A DNA stretch of 64,000 nucleotides, from NCBI GenBank assembly GCA_949825065.1, contig OX463848.1, positions 30,757,549 to 30,821,548 on the forward strand. The letters are read 5' to 3'. A program made the position numbers and the translations under genes. Below the pieces are notes generated by a model, which had not been told where the DNA came from, made no database searches, and saw only the letters and a list, made by a program, of their open reading frames with translations. How positions within the stretch are numbered: position 1 is the first letter of the stretch; the number at the start of each line of letters is the position of its first letter. Origin of the DNA: Odontocerum albicorne. Lineage: Eukaryota; Arthropoda; Insecta; Trichoptera; Odontoceridae. Shown piece by piece: positions 11,561 to 23,523 of the stretch.

Positions 11561-13494
11561 TAAAAAAAAAAACATTTTTGTGTAATTTTTTTTCTTTTAA
11601 ATAATCATTTGTAAAAATTTTCAGTTCCATAACTTGTAATTATTTTTGTGATACCTAGAAGTAAATAATTGATTATTATACCGAACGAAAGTTAGTGTAT
11701 AACTCGTATTAATTAATTAAATTATATTTATTAAATAATGAATGTAAACAAATATTTACACTTCTTTGCATATTTACTTCTCACAACGTAAGGAAATTTC
11801 AATATGTTCCACATAATAAATCCAACAAAATATAAATTTATTTTAAACCGTAACGTCAACTGGAATTCGATCAAAATGCTATTAAATACGCGCTTCATTT
11901 TTCCATCTATAATATCTCTTTTATTGTTCGTCCAAGTCGAAATAAAAGTATCATTTCTAAGTAATGAGGCCCATCTCACTATGTAAAATTAATTGCAGAA
12001 CATCGAATCGAATCAACACTAAGTTCGCTATCAATCAATCAAGATCGATCCGGCATTGTTAGCACCTGTGTGTGTCTACCAACATCTCCCGCGCCCGCTG
12101 CCATGAGCGGTCCATCTTAATTGTCAGGTAATAATGGACGGATGAATAGATGCTGTAGATTTGATACATGCTTCTCATTTTATATTTCTTTATGTATCAT
12201 ATAACTGCATACTTTTTTTTTGCTTAAGTCTTTTGTTAGCGCCAAAATATGTGAGATTTTTTTGCAGTTCTAGAATTCATTGTTCGATAGATATTTGATT
12301 TTTTGTCGCGATTGAAATACGTGGTTCTGTTATGTAGATCTTATTTCTAGAGTGCGTGGATCTTATTTTTGGTTTGAGAGATTTTTTGTTTAAAAAAAAC
12401 TCTCAAAAACTTCGAATTCGGTATGTCTTTTTTACATCTTTTGATTTTCAGAATAGACATTACTTTCATTTTACAATTTGTTATACAAAATAATTTTTAA
12501 GAAATTGAAATAATAGAGTATTTTCTCTTTTTTCCTACTTGCTAATATCAATTGAGATATCAAAATATTTTATTTTGTAGAAGTACCGATGTTAAACACA
12601 TATTGTTAACATAAACTATCATAACTGGGTACCACCGGTTGTCACTTAAATATATGATATAATTCAGTATTTTTTAACAATTTTCATATATGGTCAAACG
12701 TTGACTATATATAAAAAAATTTAAAACATAAACCACGCAGTTATAAGATGATATGGACGCTAAAATCATCCAATTCACGTTGTATGGAACATTCAGGGAC
12801 TCATAATATCGGTAAAAAAATAATACGCAATTTAATTTTAATCACGGTAACTGGCATGTTATTTATGGCCATTTAATAAAGAACGCTTATTCGCTATTTC
12901 TAGTCAACTTTTTTTTAATCAAAAATCCACTTTTGAAAAACGGTAATAATGAAGAATATCCTATGAACTGAATTCTCCTCTGGTGAATTTGTATTATAAG
13001 AGTTATTTATTATTTCTGTTATCATACATAAATCTCCCTACTCGGGGAGCGGTACAATTTAAAATAAACTATTTGATGGGACTAATTGTAACAGAGTCGC
13101 CCATGGCCACATTTGGCGAGAAGACTACTGATCTAGAATATGATCCAAACATACGTTCTAACTGATCTAGACTAAATAGACGTCCTAACATTAGAACCTA
13201 GGTAATATCATCTTTTTATGGTTGGATTTAGTGCCCCCCGAGGGCTAATATCAATCCATAAAAGTAATATATCATGATAACTATCCTAAATTAAAGGTTG
13301 ATAAACCATGCATCACTTGCAAAACTGAATTACAAAATGAATTACGCAACGTAAGATCCGCTAGACACGATCAAAATTTCAAGCAATATTCCGAATCAAA
13401 TCTAATCGTATAGTGTTTTAGAACACGCTTAATTTCATACAATATTGTGCAATAATTCGCACAATATTATGTACAACAAAGAACAAATGCCTGA
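11561..13494. other. AT-rich unique sequence with one GC-richer block
   Basis: The block at about 12000-12130 carries overlapping ATCAATCA motifs (TGATTGAT on the other strand, Exd/Hox-like) and a CACCTG E-box. This suggests possible regulatory DNA but proves nothing. The rest shows nothing supported. Confidence 0.35.
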
Positions 13495-13600
13495 AATATA
13501 TGAGGCATGAGAACGAATTAATAAATATTGTCAAAACAAATTTACAGTGCAAATGTGAGTAAAAGGCGTGGTAAAGGAGAATCTAGTTGAGTATTGTTTT
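13495..13600 (+). mobile_element. RTE-like LINE fragment, short
   Basis: Matches the LINE tail segment around ACAGTGCAAATGTGAGT and AGGCGTGGTAAAGGAGAA seen at 14395, 24085 and 26275. Confidence 0.5.
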
Positions 13601-14184
13601 GTACTACTTTTTTATCATAACATCACAATCTGACGCGTTTAATTCCATGTGCTAATCTTTTACAACCAACTAAAAAATGTCTGAAGTGAAAAGCAGATTG
13701 GCAATGACAAAAATAAAATTACAATTTATATATCACCGTTGAACCCTATTATTATTGAAAGATTAAAAATATTACAAAAAAAAACCAAGGTGAGTGTAAG
13801 GATATCAAGGTGACTGTTCCTTAATGTAATTTTTACGATAATTATCTCTTATTTTTACTTCAACCCTTATATATTTTTTCCTCTACAGCATCCCTTCATT
13901 TTTCCTTTTATGGGTATATGTCACATTTCTTCTTCTTATTTTTCTCTTAAATTAGACCTGTGATCTGTTATCAAGACTGCTTCTCTTGAAATGTTGACTC
14001 CCAGCTATCCGTCCATCTTTTTGTCGTCATTTTATTGTTGGTATTTACATTGTTCGTGAATTTTGTGCGGATCAATAATAATTTGAATAATTTAAAAATA
14101 CATAAAATGTTTAAAAATACTATACACTGATACTTAAAACTTTATAGTGGAAACACTTGTTAGGAGCAGAAACAAATATACTCT

Positions 14185-14350
14185 ACTGTCCGAACCACCC
14201 TGAGCAGCACAGCTGTTACGTATTCCTCGCGTGCTGCGTCCACTGACGCGCTGGTGGACTCAGCGTTGGCGGGTTATTATGGCCCAGGGGGAATGGAAAG
14301 ACCTCTGTCTGCATACTCTTTAGTGGAGATAATCCAGCCCCCTCCCAGGG
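14185..14350. other. GC-rich block
   Basis: Clear GC-rich island in AT-rich surroundings (CGCGTGCTGCGTCCACTGAC and following). No long open frame and no recognised family. Candidate conserved non-coding DNA or decayed exon. Confidence 0.35.
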
Positions 14351-14394
14351 ATCAGAACTTCATTTAAATGGTCTTTTAATTCTAAAATTTATTT

Positions 14395-14566
14395 ATTTTA
14401 GGCATGTAGAACGAATGAATGTTTAAAACCTATCAAAACAAATAAACAGTACAAATGTGAGTGGAAGGCGTTGTAAAGCAAGTTAAAAGTATAGTTGGAT
14501 CAAGTGAATGATATTTAAATAAAAAAACAGAAAAATCGTAAGAGTTGTATGACAAGGTTTATGGTC
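14395..14566 (+). mobile_element. RTE-like LINE 3' fragment
   Basis: Copy of the tail family: GCATGTAGAACGAATGAATG, ACAGTACAAATGTGAGTGGA, TATAGTTGGATCAAGTGAAT. It runs directly into a SINE-A tail fragment. Confidence 0.65.
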
Positions 14567-14633
14567 AAGGAATTGCTACATGGCAATTAACCAGCTAGGT
14601 TGTACTATATACAGCGAATGCGTAATACAGCGT
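14567..14633 (+). mobile_element. SINE-A 3' fragment
   Basis: Contains TGCTACATGGCAATTAACC and AGGTTGTACTATATACAGCG with GCGTAATACAG, the family tail. The head is missing; the left edge abuts LINE sequence. Confidence 0.6.
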
Positions 14634-14679
14634 TATAAAAAAATATCTTGAAAATATCATAATTGACATATTTGTGAAT

Positions 14680-14935
14680 ATCAAATGAGTGAAGAAAGAT
14701 TATCAAAGCAAATATACAGTACAAATGTGGGTGAAAGGCGTTATAGAGAATGATCGATGCAAAGATGGTTAGATCAATGAATAAATATAAAAAATCAGAG
14801 AAATCCTAGTTTTATGAAAAGGTTTATGGATGTACATATAGAGGAGGCGAAAGGTGTGTTGCTTAAGAAAATCTGTTGCTCTATCCTCCCTGCCCACTCC
14901 GACAGGGAAACAGTTTGATGGTATGTATTTTCTAA
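14680..14935 (+). mobile_element. RTE-like LINE 3' end
   Basis: Includes ATGAGTGAAGAAAGATTATC, ACAGTACAAATGTGGGTG and the terminus CTGCCCACTCCGACAGGGAA followed by GATGGTATGTAT. Heavily mutated coding tail. Confidence 0.7.
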
Positions 14936-15054
14936 GTAGAAACTACTCATTATAATTATTTAAATATTATTTGACACTTAAATGATTTATGATACAATTA
15001 AAATACGACATCTACCAGGCTATCATTTTGGTAGTTTATGAAGAGGCAGATATT

Positions 15055-15240
15055 CGATTCCAGGCAGAGACATCCATAGAATATCCCTCAGGCCTCGGGG
15101 CCGTTGGATTACTCCCCAAACGATTTAAAAATAAACGAATACAACACCCATCGATGTGAAGTGCTGGACTGTAGACCGTCCTGGATGGAGGCATTTAATG
15201 GCATTCCCTTGTTCCAGATATAACGTATAATACGATATTA
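15055..15240. repeat. Dispersed repeat E, rearranged copy
   Basis: The left part (15075-15125, plus strand) matches the 3' part of the copy at 43870-44150 (CCTCAGGCCTCGGGGCCGTT versus CCCCAGGCCTTGGAACCATT). The right part (about 15165-15240) matches the beginning of that copy on the minus strand (CCTCCATCCAGGACGGTC). The two modules are thus in inverted order relative to the other copy. Confidence 0.5.
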
Positions 15241-15244
15241 AAAA

Positions 15245-15892
15245 TGTGAGATAAAACCAGTTTGGATATCCAACCTTGTTCCACAGTAGTCTAGTGGAGG
15301 TCCTCCTTTCTAAGAACAAAAATTTCTTTGATTCCGAAAATTGGCTATAAATCCCAGATTACATCAACATTCAAAATAGACCTGGAGTAGTTCCTTTATA
15401 TCGTCCGTTTTCATGTACTTAAGTTAGTGCGAGAGCGCAAATGAACTAAAATGTTCCACAAAAGTAAAAAAAATGAATTGGGACCACAAATATATCATAA
15501 AAAACCAAGAGCTCCGTAGATACAAGTATAGTACTCGATAAGCATAAATTATTACGACAGTTAATAACTGCCTGTTAGTTATCGCTTTGGCATTTATCTT
15601 TTTGCTTTTTTATTTTATTTTTATTACTATATCTTTATTAACCCTTAGGCTTGTTCCGTCCAGTTTCGAACCAAAGTGTATCCTGAGGATAAGATTGGCG
15701 TGAGTGGTTTGAAATATGAGATAATAATCTGTACTGTTCTGATGTTACTTTATTTAATGGACGGTTAATATTGTCAATTTAAAGATATTTATTTGTTTTA
15801 TATATTTCTTCTGTTCGTGTTCAAAGCGGTTAAAAAATTATAATTGGTGTTTTTGATACATTTATAAATATTTTTTACATTGAATTTTCCCT
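15245..15892. other. AT-rich sequence
   Basis: Nothing firm. CCTGAGGATAAG...GGTTTGAAATATG near 15673-15715 resembles the end motif of some retroelements but is too degenerate to call. Confidence 0.3.
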
Positions 15893-16070
15893 GTATATAG
15901 TACGATCTAGTGGGTTTATTCTATTACTATGTGGTAGTCTCTTCCAATCAAACATAAGTACATTAAAGAGGTGGCAAATTAAATCAGACTGAAACTCGAT
16001 AAAATAATCAATGGGTTTCAACGGGAGTCATCGAATCCGCAAGCTTTACAAATTAGGCCACGGAGTTCGT
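15893..16070 (-). mobile_element. SINE-A copy, degraded
   Basis: Minus-strand order: TGGCCTAATTTGTAAAG head (right end), B-box region GGATTCGATGACTCC, the AGTCTGATTTAA body, the TTGGAAGAGACTACCACAT segment and the tail CCACTAGATCGTAC at the left. All modules are recognisable but eroded. Confidence 0.65.
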
Positions 16071-16487
16071 TGGCCTAGTCGGTTAGAAAGAAAACAATAA
16101 GGTTGTATAAAACAATAAGACTGCAAACAAATGTCGGTGTGACACTCAAATTGTTTGGGTGCTTGCTAAATATTTTTGCATCTCAGTTTCAATTGGCTGT
16201 GTGTTATACCTTTTTAATGTTAATTTTATTATTTTACTAGTACATTTTAGCTTCATATCAACAATTCTTAGAGCGCTTATGGAGTGAAACTTGTTACGAA
16301 ACAGCGCTAAATAAGTAATTGTTTTAAATATCTCAACATTTATGGAAACATTATTATTTTAAGTGATTCGTAAAGCCTATGCATATTTTTCTATAATGAT
16401 CGAGGTTATAGCTTCAATATTAATGCTTTCATAAAGATAATGAAAATACGTCATAAAGTAGAAAAAAATGTATATACTATCCTCAGT

Positions 16488-16770
16488 GCCAGAATCGAAC
16501 CCACCGGATTGTTTAAGAATCACGCTAACCATAGATTACCAGATTGCTTTGGGAACATGCTAACCATAGACCCCCAGATCGTTTGGAAACCATGGTAACT
16601 ACAGACCGCCAGATTACTTAAGAAGCATGTTACCATATACCACCAGATTGCTTAAGAAGCACACGTATTATAGACCACCAGATTATTTAGAAATCATGCT
16701 AACCATTACTTAGTAAGCATGCTTGACATATACCATCAGATTACTTAAGAAACACGCTAACCACAGACCA
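16488..16770 (-). repeat. tRNA-like head with eight tandem ~35-bp units
   Basis: On the minus strand a B-box-like GGGTTCGATTCTGGC lies at about 16503-16489. Directly upstream of it (16504-16770) about eight degenerate units of about 35 bp are repeated head to tail. Each reads roughly TGGTTAGCATGCTTCTTAAG then CAATCTGGTGGTCTA. Unit starts on the plus strand are near 16504, 16539, 16574, 16609, 16643, 16678, 16706 and 16736. The unit resembles the D-arm plus anticodon-arm part of a tRNA-like sequence. It looks as if that inner module was amplified in front of a single T-arm. Confidence 0.7.
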
Positions 16771-17414
16771 TGGGCGCTACTGAAATACTAAAGGCAATAG
16801 GAAACCACTATTTCTTTTCTCCCTTGCTTTATCCCATCAATTTCGACTCAAATGCTTGGACCTTTTCCCTCCATCTCTCGCCAATCACTCGGGGATAGTC
16901 CGATTCTCGTCATGTCATCCTCCAATTTTTTATATAGGCTCTTGGGTCTTCCTCTATTTGGGAGTTCCCAATTCGTGGCTGACTGTCATAGGAAACCTCT
17001 TCAACCAATATAAAAAAAAACCCTCTCATGAACTTAAGAAGGACTTCATATCTTATATAAAAATTATTATATTATCTTCTTTTGCTCAAGCAATCGAGAA
17101 AGTCTTTTTCCGTATGTCTAATGCATTTATCATTTGTAAGGTGTGGAAATGAATATGAATAATTGATTCCGGTACACTTTGAAAAATAGAAGAAATATAA
17201 ACAGGCATGAAATATGAATATACTTACGAAATTTCAAATTTACCGTTTCCTTCCAATTTAGCATAAATCATGTGGTTTTTTTTTATAAATTGCACATTTA
17301 AGTACTAATATTGGCAACACTTCTTTGGAACCAAAATGATTGTTTCCTGCAATATTAAACCTTTCTCTTTATCATTAATTTTACTTTCAGAATGAATTAT
17401 GAAACATTAAGAAC
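16771..17414. other. Sequence without recognised features
   Basis: A stop-free run of 98 codons from an ATG at 16856 to 17152 starts in a GC-richer part and ends in low-complexity sequence. I recognise no family; probably chance. Confidence 0.3.
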
Positions 17415-17815
17415 AAAATAGGTACGATAAGTATAAAAAGTACAAGATGAATGTGTGGATATGTGGAAAAACAATGCATGACAAAATAAGGAATAACATT
17501 ACGAAACAATGCGGTTTAAAAATAATTAAGATGAAGAAATGAATATTAAGGTGGATCTGCTAGTAGAAATGATAAATGATTAAATATTTATAAAATTGAT
17601 TCGTTCAAGTAGTTTAGAGGGTACAAGGTAATTAGGAAGATCTATAAAAACGCTGAACGACCAAGTGAATCAAATCATGTATGAGGGAAGAGTGAAAAGT
17701 CTTAATTATTGGAAAGTATGCAGTATAAGGTATATGGACGTGGTAGAAGGGAATGTTATATCCCAGGATAATGTAATGGAGTCTTGTATGTATATATCTA
17801 CCAACCTAAATAGGG
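17415..17815 (+). mobile_element. RTE-like LINE remnant, subfamily with GGACGTGGTAGAAG tail
   Basis: Shares GGAAGATCTATAAAAACGCT, CGACCAAGTGAATCAAAT, AGGGAAGAGTGAAAAGT and TATGGACGTGG with the fragments at 34970 and 36285. These correspond to the GRxxxTxxDQVNxI stretch of the reverse transcriptase C-terminus. Very degraded. Confidence 0.6.
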
Positions 17816-17929
17816 ATATGTCGCCATAATTATGATGATAATGATAAATAATTTTTTTTTGAAGTGAGATTTTTTGTCTATACTTTTTAAAATAAAAATT
17901 TTCCTTCCGGTTTCCTTACGTACAGTTAT

Positions 17930-18085
17930 GATTTATACAGTTGAGGGGAAGTACCCAATATAATGGACCTAGCTACCACCTCCCTATCATTCCACTCAAA
18001 TTATTTTATTTTTAATCCGTCATTAAAAAATCTTTGTTAGTGCGCATTTGAGGAGAATCTGGTCTTTTAACGGCGTTTTATGAAT
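17930..18085 (+). mobile_element. L2/Crack-like LINE 3' end (family C), degraded
   Basis: Matches the order GGGGAAGTACC, TAGCTACCACCTCCCTATC, CATTTGAGGAGAATCTGGTC, AACGGCG seen in the copies at 48838, 54270 and 60655. Confidence 0.5.
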
Positions 18086-18679
18086 CATATTTGTATTACT
18101 ATAAGGCAAGTTACGCTATAAGGTCAATTACGAGTACATACATAAACAATACAAAGAAAACTAAATAAAGCAATAAGTTATAACAATATAATATTTTTTG
18201 TGTTCAATCCTATTATTTTTTTCATCTTTTGCGAGGATAACCTTTCGAGTTTCCTCTTCCTAAAATGCGCTCCAGTGTCCAAGGTCTCTGATGTCCAAAT
18301 ATCTGAAGCTCAGAAGTGTTCGACTCTTTCTATCAGTAATATTCTTTTTCGTGCATTCCCTTGACCTTTCACCCAACAAAATTTTGATTTCTTAAATCTG
18401 TTGTTGCAAGTTATTTATTGATATTGTAATAGATTCATTTATTACTATTGTATGGAACATCCTGATGATATTAATAATAAAGCTGTGATTTTTCAAAAAT
18501 ATTATTTACAATTATTGGTAACAGTGAAAACTAAAAAAAACAATTAATCATTCAACACTTTCTTGCTGCTATGAAGTTAAAATACAACATCATCAAGTGT
18601 TTATTGATGAGTGAGATAAACTATTGAAAATAATATTTTTTTTAAATATATGCATTGTGTTAATATTATCTAAAATTGG

Positions 18680-18950
18680 ACAATAATGTCACAACACTAT
18701 AAAAACGAACTGTATATTTAAGGTTAGCGCGTGTCTCGAAGCCTCTCGACCCACACTGAAGTGTACCATAAAAGCGTAGGTTGCGCAATACGTGGACTTA
18801 AATTGTGGGTTACAGAGTCGTTGTGTTGTGGAGAATATGTGGCCGATGTGACCATACCTCGATGAAATACGATGGCTGCGCGTGCCATTGGTCCGAGGCT
18901 CGTTAATGCTGGAACTGACTGGGACGTCGGCCCTTGTGGCCACAGACGTC
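18680..18950. other. GC-rich block, unrecognised
   Basis: GC-rich island open for 84 codons on the minus strand (18943-18689). No recognised motif or signal. Candidate regulatory island or decayed exon. Confidence 0.3.
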
Positions 18951-19184
18951 TTCTCTCATTGTGTTGTTTATAAATAAGTATATATCCATATTAGTATATA
19001 TTGTATATAAATTGCGAGGGTAATGTTTTCGTATATTTGAATCATAATGATGATTTGATAATGGTTTCGTGCATTTTGATTGCAACGTTTAACGAGTATT
19101 ATTTCTTTAAATGTGATGGTCATTTTGGGAGAAAATAAAAAATGTTGAGAGGAGACTTATTGCGATTATACAAATTACACAAAC

Positions 19185-19400
19185 CTCTATAATCTACCTA
19201 CGTTGTAAGAACGCTTGTTTATCAACCCAGAGGTTGCGTGTTCAATTTCCGTTGAAACTCAGATTTTAAAAAGAAAAACTCCAGTTTGGTTTATATTTAA
19301 GTCCTCTTTAACGCCTTTCTGGTTGATTGAGAAATATTGCCATACAGTAATAAGCCCTTCAGGTTGTACTGGACACAACGAAAGTACAATATAAATTAAT
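19185..19400 (+). mobile_element. SINE-A copy
   Basis: Near full length: degraded A box, AACCCAGAGGTTGCGTG, B-box TGTTCAATTTCC near 19238-19250, TCCAGTTTGGTTTATATTTAAG, TTTCTGGTTGATTGAGAAAT, TTGCCATACAGTAATAAGCC and the tail CAGGTTGTACTGGACACAACG. It is followed after about 28 bp by another SINE-A copy in the same orientation. Confidence 0.8.
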
Positions 19401-19427
19401 ACATATTCAATAATCTTCAAAACTACT

Positions 19428-19806
<379 letters not shown>

Positions 19807-19809
19807 TGA

Positions 19810-20149
19810 TGTACCATAAGCAATAAAATAATGTATTATTCGTAAGCTGAAAATATTACATGGACATGCTATACGAGTATAGTGACGATAGGTCGGTTTC
19901 TCTATTCTACAACATTTTTGTTGCTCATTTATAAACTATTTCAACTCAACAGATTTATATAAGATAAAAAATCGTTGATTTTGTCAACTCAAAAAAAAAT
20001 TACGTAATATAATATATATATTTAAAATAATAGTTATTAAATCCATTATTTAATACTACTACACTTAACAATAATTCAGCAATATATCTTTGAAAAATCA
20101 GATATATTCGTAATTTAAAGTATTATCGATAAAAACCTCAATAAAGCTG
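19810..20149. other. AT-rich unique sequence
   Basis: Nothing recognised. Confidence 0.4.
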
Positions 20150-20500
20150 TCAAATGTTTGTAACCCGTTGACGTCTGTCTCTCATGACATGCAGGCAATC
20201 AAGGGGAAGCAACAAGAAGTATGTAAGAAGCAACCATCCAGGAGTAAGGAGTTGCTGGGTCGGCAACCCTAAGCCGGTCGCCAGCCCGTTTATGGCGCCC
20301 CCGGCTCTCCACATTACTTTTATGGATCGGCCAGCCTTTGGTCCGCATTGCCGAGCCTCGACCTCAACCCGGCCCCATCGCGGAAAGTATCCTCCAGATA
20401 AAATGAGAGCCAAGATTAAAAAGCGCAACATCGTTTTGTTCCGAATAAGGAGTTGTATATCAAATAAATCCCTTTTGTCAAATTGCTTCTACATATGACA
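20150..20500. other. GC-rich block open on both strands
   Basis: A GC-rich island (about 20160-20420) that is stop-free for 104 codons on the plus strand (20184-20498) and 93 codons on the minus strand (20431-20150). The minus frame begins MLRFLILALILSGG, a hydrophobic stretch that could look like a signal peptide, but nothing else supports a gene. High GC alone lengthens open frames in both directions. Unrecognised. Confidence 0.3.
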
Positions 20501-22489
20501 TTGTTGTATGAAGACTTTTCTTGATCGAACCTTTTCTAACTTCTGTTTAACCTTTTTCATATTAACTTGAACTTAATCTGAATATTATTATTTTTTACCG
20601 GTTTTTACATATTTGTCCATCACACAGGTATCAACAAAATAAGAGAAATGTCAAGTACAGAAAGAAAGCGCAGATAGTACAAACACATTAAAAGTATTAA
20701 TTTTTGTACTAATTTATTTTATTTTATATTTGTTAACTAATTACATGAAACATAAAGTATAATAAAGAAAATTATCAAGAAAACATTGAAAAATAATAAC
20801 AATGGAAACAATGGTTTCCCCTGTGAAATGACTGTTATACCTATAAAGTTTATTGAGGAGTGTAATCCTCAATTTATCCACCGAGGTGTGGAAGATATCG
20901 ATATCAGAAAATTTATTCAACAATGTCATTCCGTGTGCGCGTGTTTTCACTCTTAATAACTTAGTTCGTGAATACGGCACCGAAAATTAATTCATAGTGG
21001 CGTACATAATTATCAGGTACAAACGAAACTTTTTCAGTCAAAAAGGGGTTTGCTATTTTTACCATAAGTAATTTGCATACGTACTAACAGGTACATAGTA
21101 TTGTATATACATTATAAGATATGCAAGTGCTCAAATAAATTACTACGTTAGTCACTTTTCATAAAAATATTTTTGATCAAATTTAAATTATAACAGGAAA
21201 ATCTAAATGTCATTGCTAAAGCAAAATAACATTGTAGTAAAAATAGAATCAGTACATAAATGAACAGACACAAAAACCCAACTTTATAAAAATAATGTTT
21301 TATCTCTGTAAAAGAAATATTATTGCTCGAGATATATTTTTTACCGGACAAGATTTATACTACGAACAGTATACTCGTATAAAAAATCCCGCACGCGCCC
21401 TTCTCACTCGGCTTTGGTTCGAGACTCGGAGATTGTTAAATGGTACGTACGATAACATCTCGAGAGGCTTTCTCGCAGCCAATATTTAATAAATTGTTCA
21501 CGACGTGACAATTATTATTGAAACAATGTTAGTTTGATGAACGATGTGTTGACTTTTCATCACTAATATTTTGCTTCTTGTTTCATCATAACATTTTGAT
21601 ATGTGTATGTGAAATCTATTGAGCATTTATTATGATGGATGTTTTTAAGCTTTGTTACGCGTACTTTTATAATTTTATTACGTCATTTACAAATATTTGG
21701 TTTTAGTGCTTTTTAGCTGTTTTAATACTTCAGGTATGTTTGAGTTTTCTGTTTTCATTTAAAAAATACCACTGTAACCCTTTACTCAACAATTGGCACA
21801 AATCTGCGTAATTCTTTGTATATTTTAAATCAAAGTGTCTAAATAATTAAATAAATAATTTATTAATTTGGATATATACAAATTTCATAATAGTTTATAG
21901 TCTAATAACTTGAGAATTTTATTTATCTTAAAAACATAATTTCAACAATGTAATAAAATAGTTATATTTTTTTAAAAACCTCGTTTACTTTATTTTCAAG
22001 TTTTCAGATCAAAAAGAGATTCAGTATTCTTCTTCGGATTAACTAACTTAACTAATAAGCATATGTTTATTAATAATAGTCAATCAATGCGGAATAATTA
22101 CTTTTCGTTTAGAATTGCCATGCAGAACTTCTAGTGTTTGATAAAAAAAACTCACCATTCTATTTTAATAAAAAGCAAATAGTATTTCATAGTTTAAATG
22201 TTGTTACTTTATTCATCATCAAATACGGTTATTTTGTTTACTTTAGTTACCAAATAAGTCCAATTTCGTTTTATACAATTTAATTAAATTGTTAAGAACA
22301 AGTGGAAATTAACAAAGATGTATAACATTAAATGTTATTAATTTCCTCTAAACGATGTAAAAGGTAGATTTATATATAACATTTTTAGAAATTTTCTCAA
22401 TACAATTGACTATATAGTATATAATATCACGTAATTAGTTATATATTTTTTCGCTAATACATAAAAGATAACCAGTATGTTAAGAGGCA
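20501..22489. other. AT-rich unique sequence
   Basis: Nothing supported; a slightly GC-richer patch near 21385-21480. Confidence 0.4.
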
Positions 22490-22835
22490 AAATCTGGTTT
22501 TGTCGGGGCGTATCGTATCACCATTGTAGGCTGCATCGGTCTGGCCATTGTGCTCACACGTGCCTGGCTTCGAGCTAAATATATTATATTTCCACTACAC
22601 TCCTATCCGTTTAATTTACTGTTCCGCCGGGAGATACGATCGCTGGATAGAAGAGAGTGCTCGATGTAATCGGCTTCGGGAGTAGCGATATTGTCATATT
22701 TTCCGCGAACAAGGAACGGAATCCGTAGCCAAAGGCTCTATTATCTGCTCTTGTTGGAGATAAAGCGAAGTGCACTCCTATTTTAGTGCAGAAGATTGCT
22801 AACAAGTACATGGCCGGTTTATCAGAATGTGAGTG
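22490..22835. other. GC-richer block with open frames on both strands
   Basis: The minus strand is open from 22811 to 22611 (66 aa from an ATG). The plus strand is open without an ATG from about 22480 to 22663, with a hydrophobic stretch ITIVGCIGLAIVLT. An AG-ending acceptor-like sequence precedes the plus frame near 22473. No family recognised. Either a decayed exon or conserved non-coding DNA. Confidence 0.3.
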
Positions 22836-23040
22836 AGACTTTAGGAACTTAGATTAAGATTCTATATTCCGTTATTTAAACATATTTTAGAACAGATATT
22901 CAGCCTCGTAAAAAGCTGACAATGCACATTTTGTAAAGGTAAATAATTGAGTAAATATGTATATAATTAACTTTATGCCGAAGAATTTCAATCTTTTTTT
23001 TCTTTGGACATAGAAAAACAAACATTTTTTTATAATTTTT

Positions 23041-23204
23041 ATAATTGAATGGTTGAATTAAAATAGGCACTAAGTACCAAAGAAAAAAACAAAAAAAAAC
23101 TAAGCATGCAGTTTTGTTCTATATGTCATATAGAATTAAACTGCATACTTAGTTTTTTTTTTTTTTGGTACTTAGTGCCTATTTTAATTCAACCATTCAA
23201 TTAT
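23041..23204. mobile_element. Foldback element, 164-bp near-perfect palindrome
   Basis: The two arms are reverse complements: AATTGAATGGTTGAATTAAA and TAGGCACTAAGTACC at the left pair with the right end. They differ mainly in the length of an A/T homopolymer and three or four bases, with almost no loop at ATATGTCATAT. No coding capacity. It has the form of a hairpin-type MITE or a source of hairpin RNA. Confidence 0.75.
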
Positions 23205-23206
23205 TG

Positions 23207-23415
23207 ACGACTTCCGCGGTCTAGTTTGTAAAGTGTCTGACTTTCAACCTAGGAGGTTTCGGATTTGATTCCCATTAGAACCCAGATATTTTATAAAATT
23301 ATTCAAATCTGATTTTTACTTAAGGCCTCTTTAACACCGAATGGAAGTTATTGCTACATGGTAATATATCCGTTAGGTTGAACAGTATACAACAAAAATA
23401 TCATATAATACAATT
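23207..23415 (+). mobile_element. SINE-A copy
   Basis: Starts directly at the edge of the foldback element. Head CGCGGTCTAGTTTGTAAAG, TTTCGGATTTGATTCCC as B-box region, TTTTTACTTAAGGCCTCTTT body, TTGCTACATGGTAATATATC and the tail GTTAGGTTGAACAGTATACA. The TTGATTGG segment is deleted. Confidence 0.75.
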
Positions 23416-23523
23416 CCAAGGATATGCTCAAGTTTTTATTGATTCGGTTCTGTTAATATTGCAGGAACTTCGATTTTTTTTCCTAGAATCTTGTAATTAT
23501 TGTACGCAAAATGCATCAAGTAA

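Noticed and set aside
15125..15319. 64-codon minus-strand frame as a gene
   Set aside because: Overlaps dispersed repeat E; no conserved protein motif and no counterpart frame in the other copy.
16504..16770. CRISPR-like repeats
   Set aside because: Degenerate head-to-tail units with no spacers; explained as amplified tRNA-like modules.
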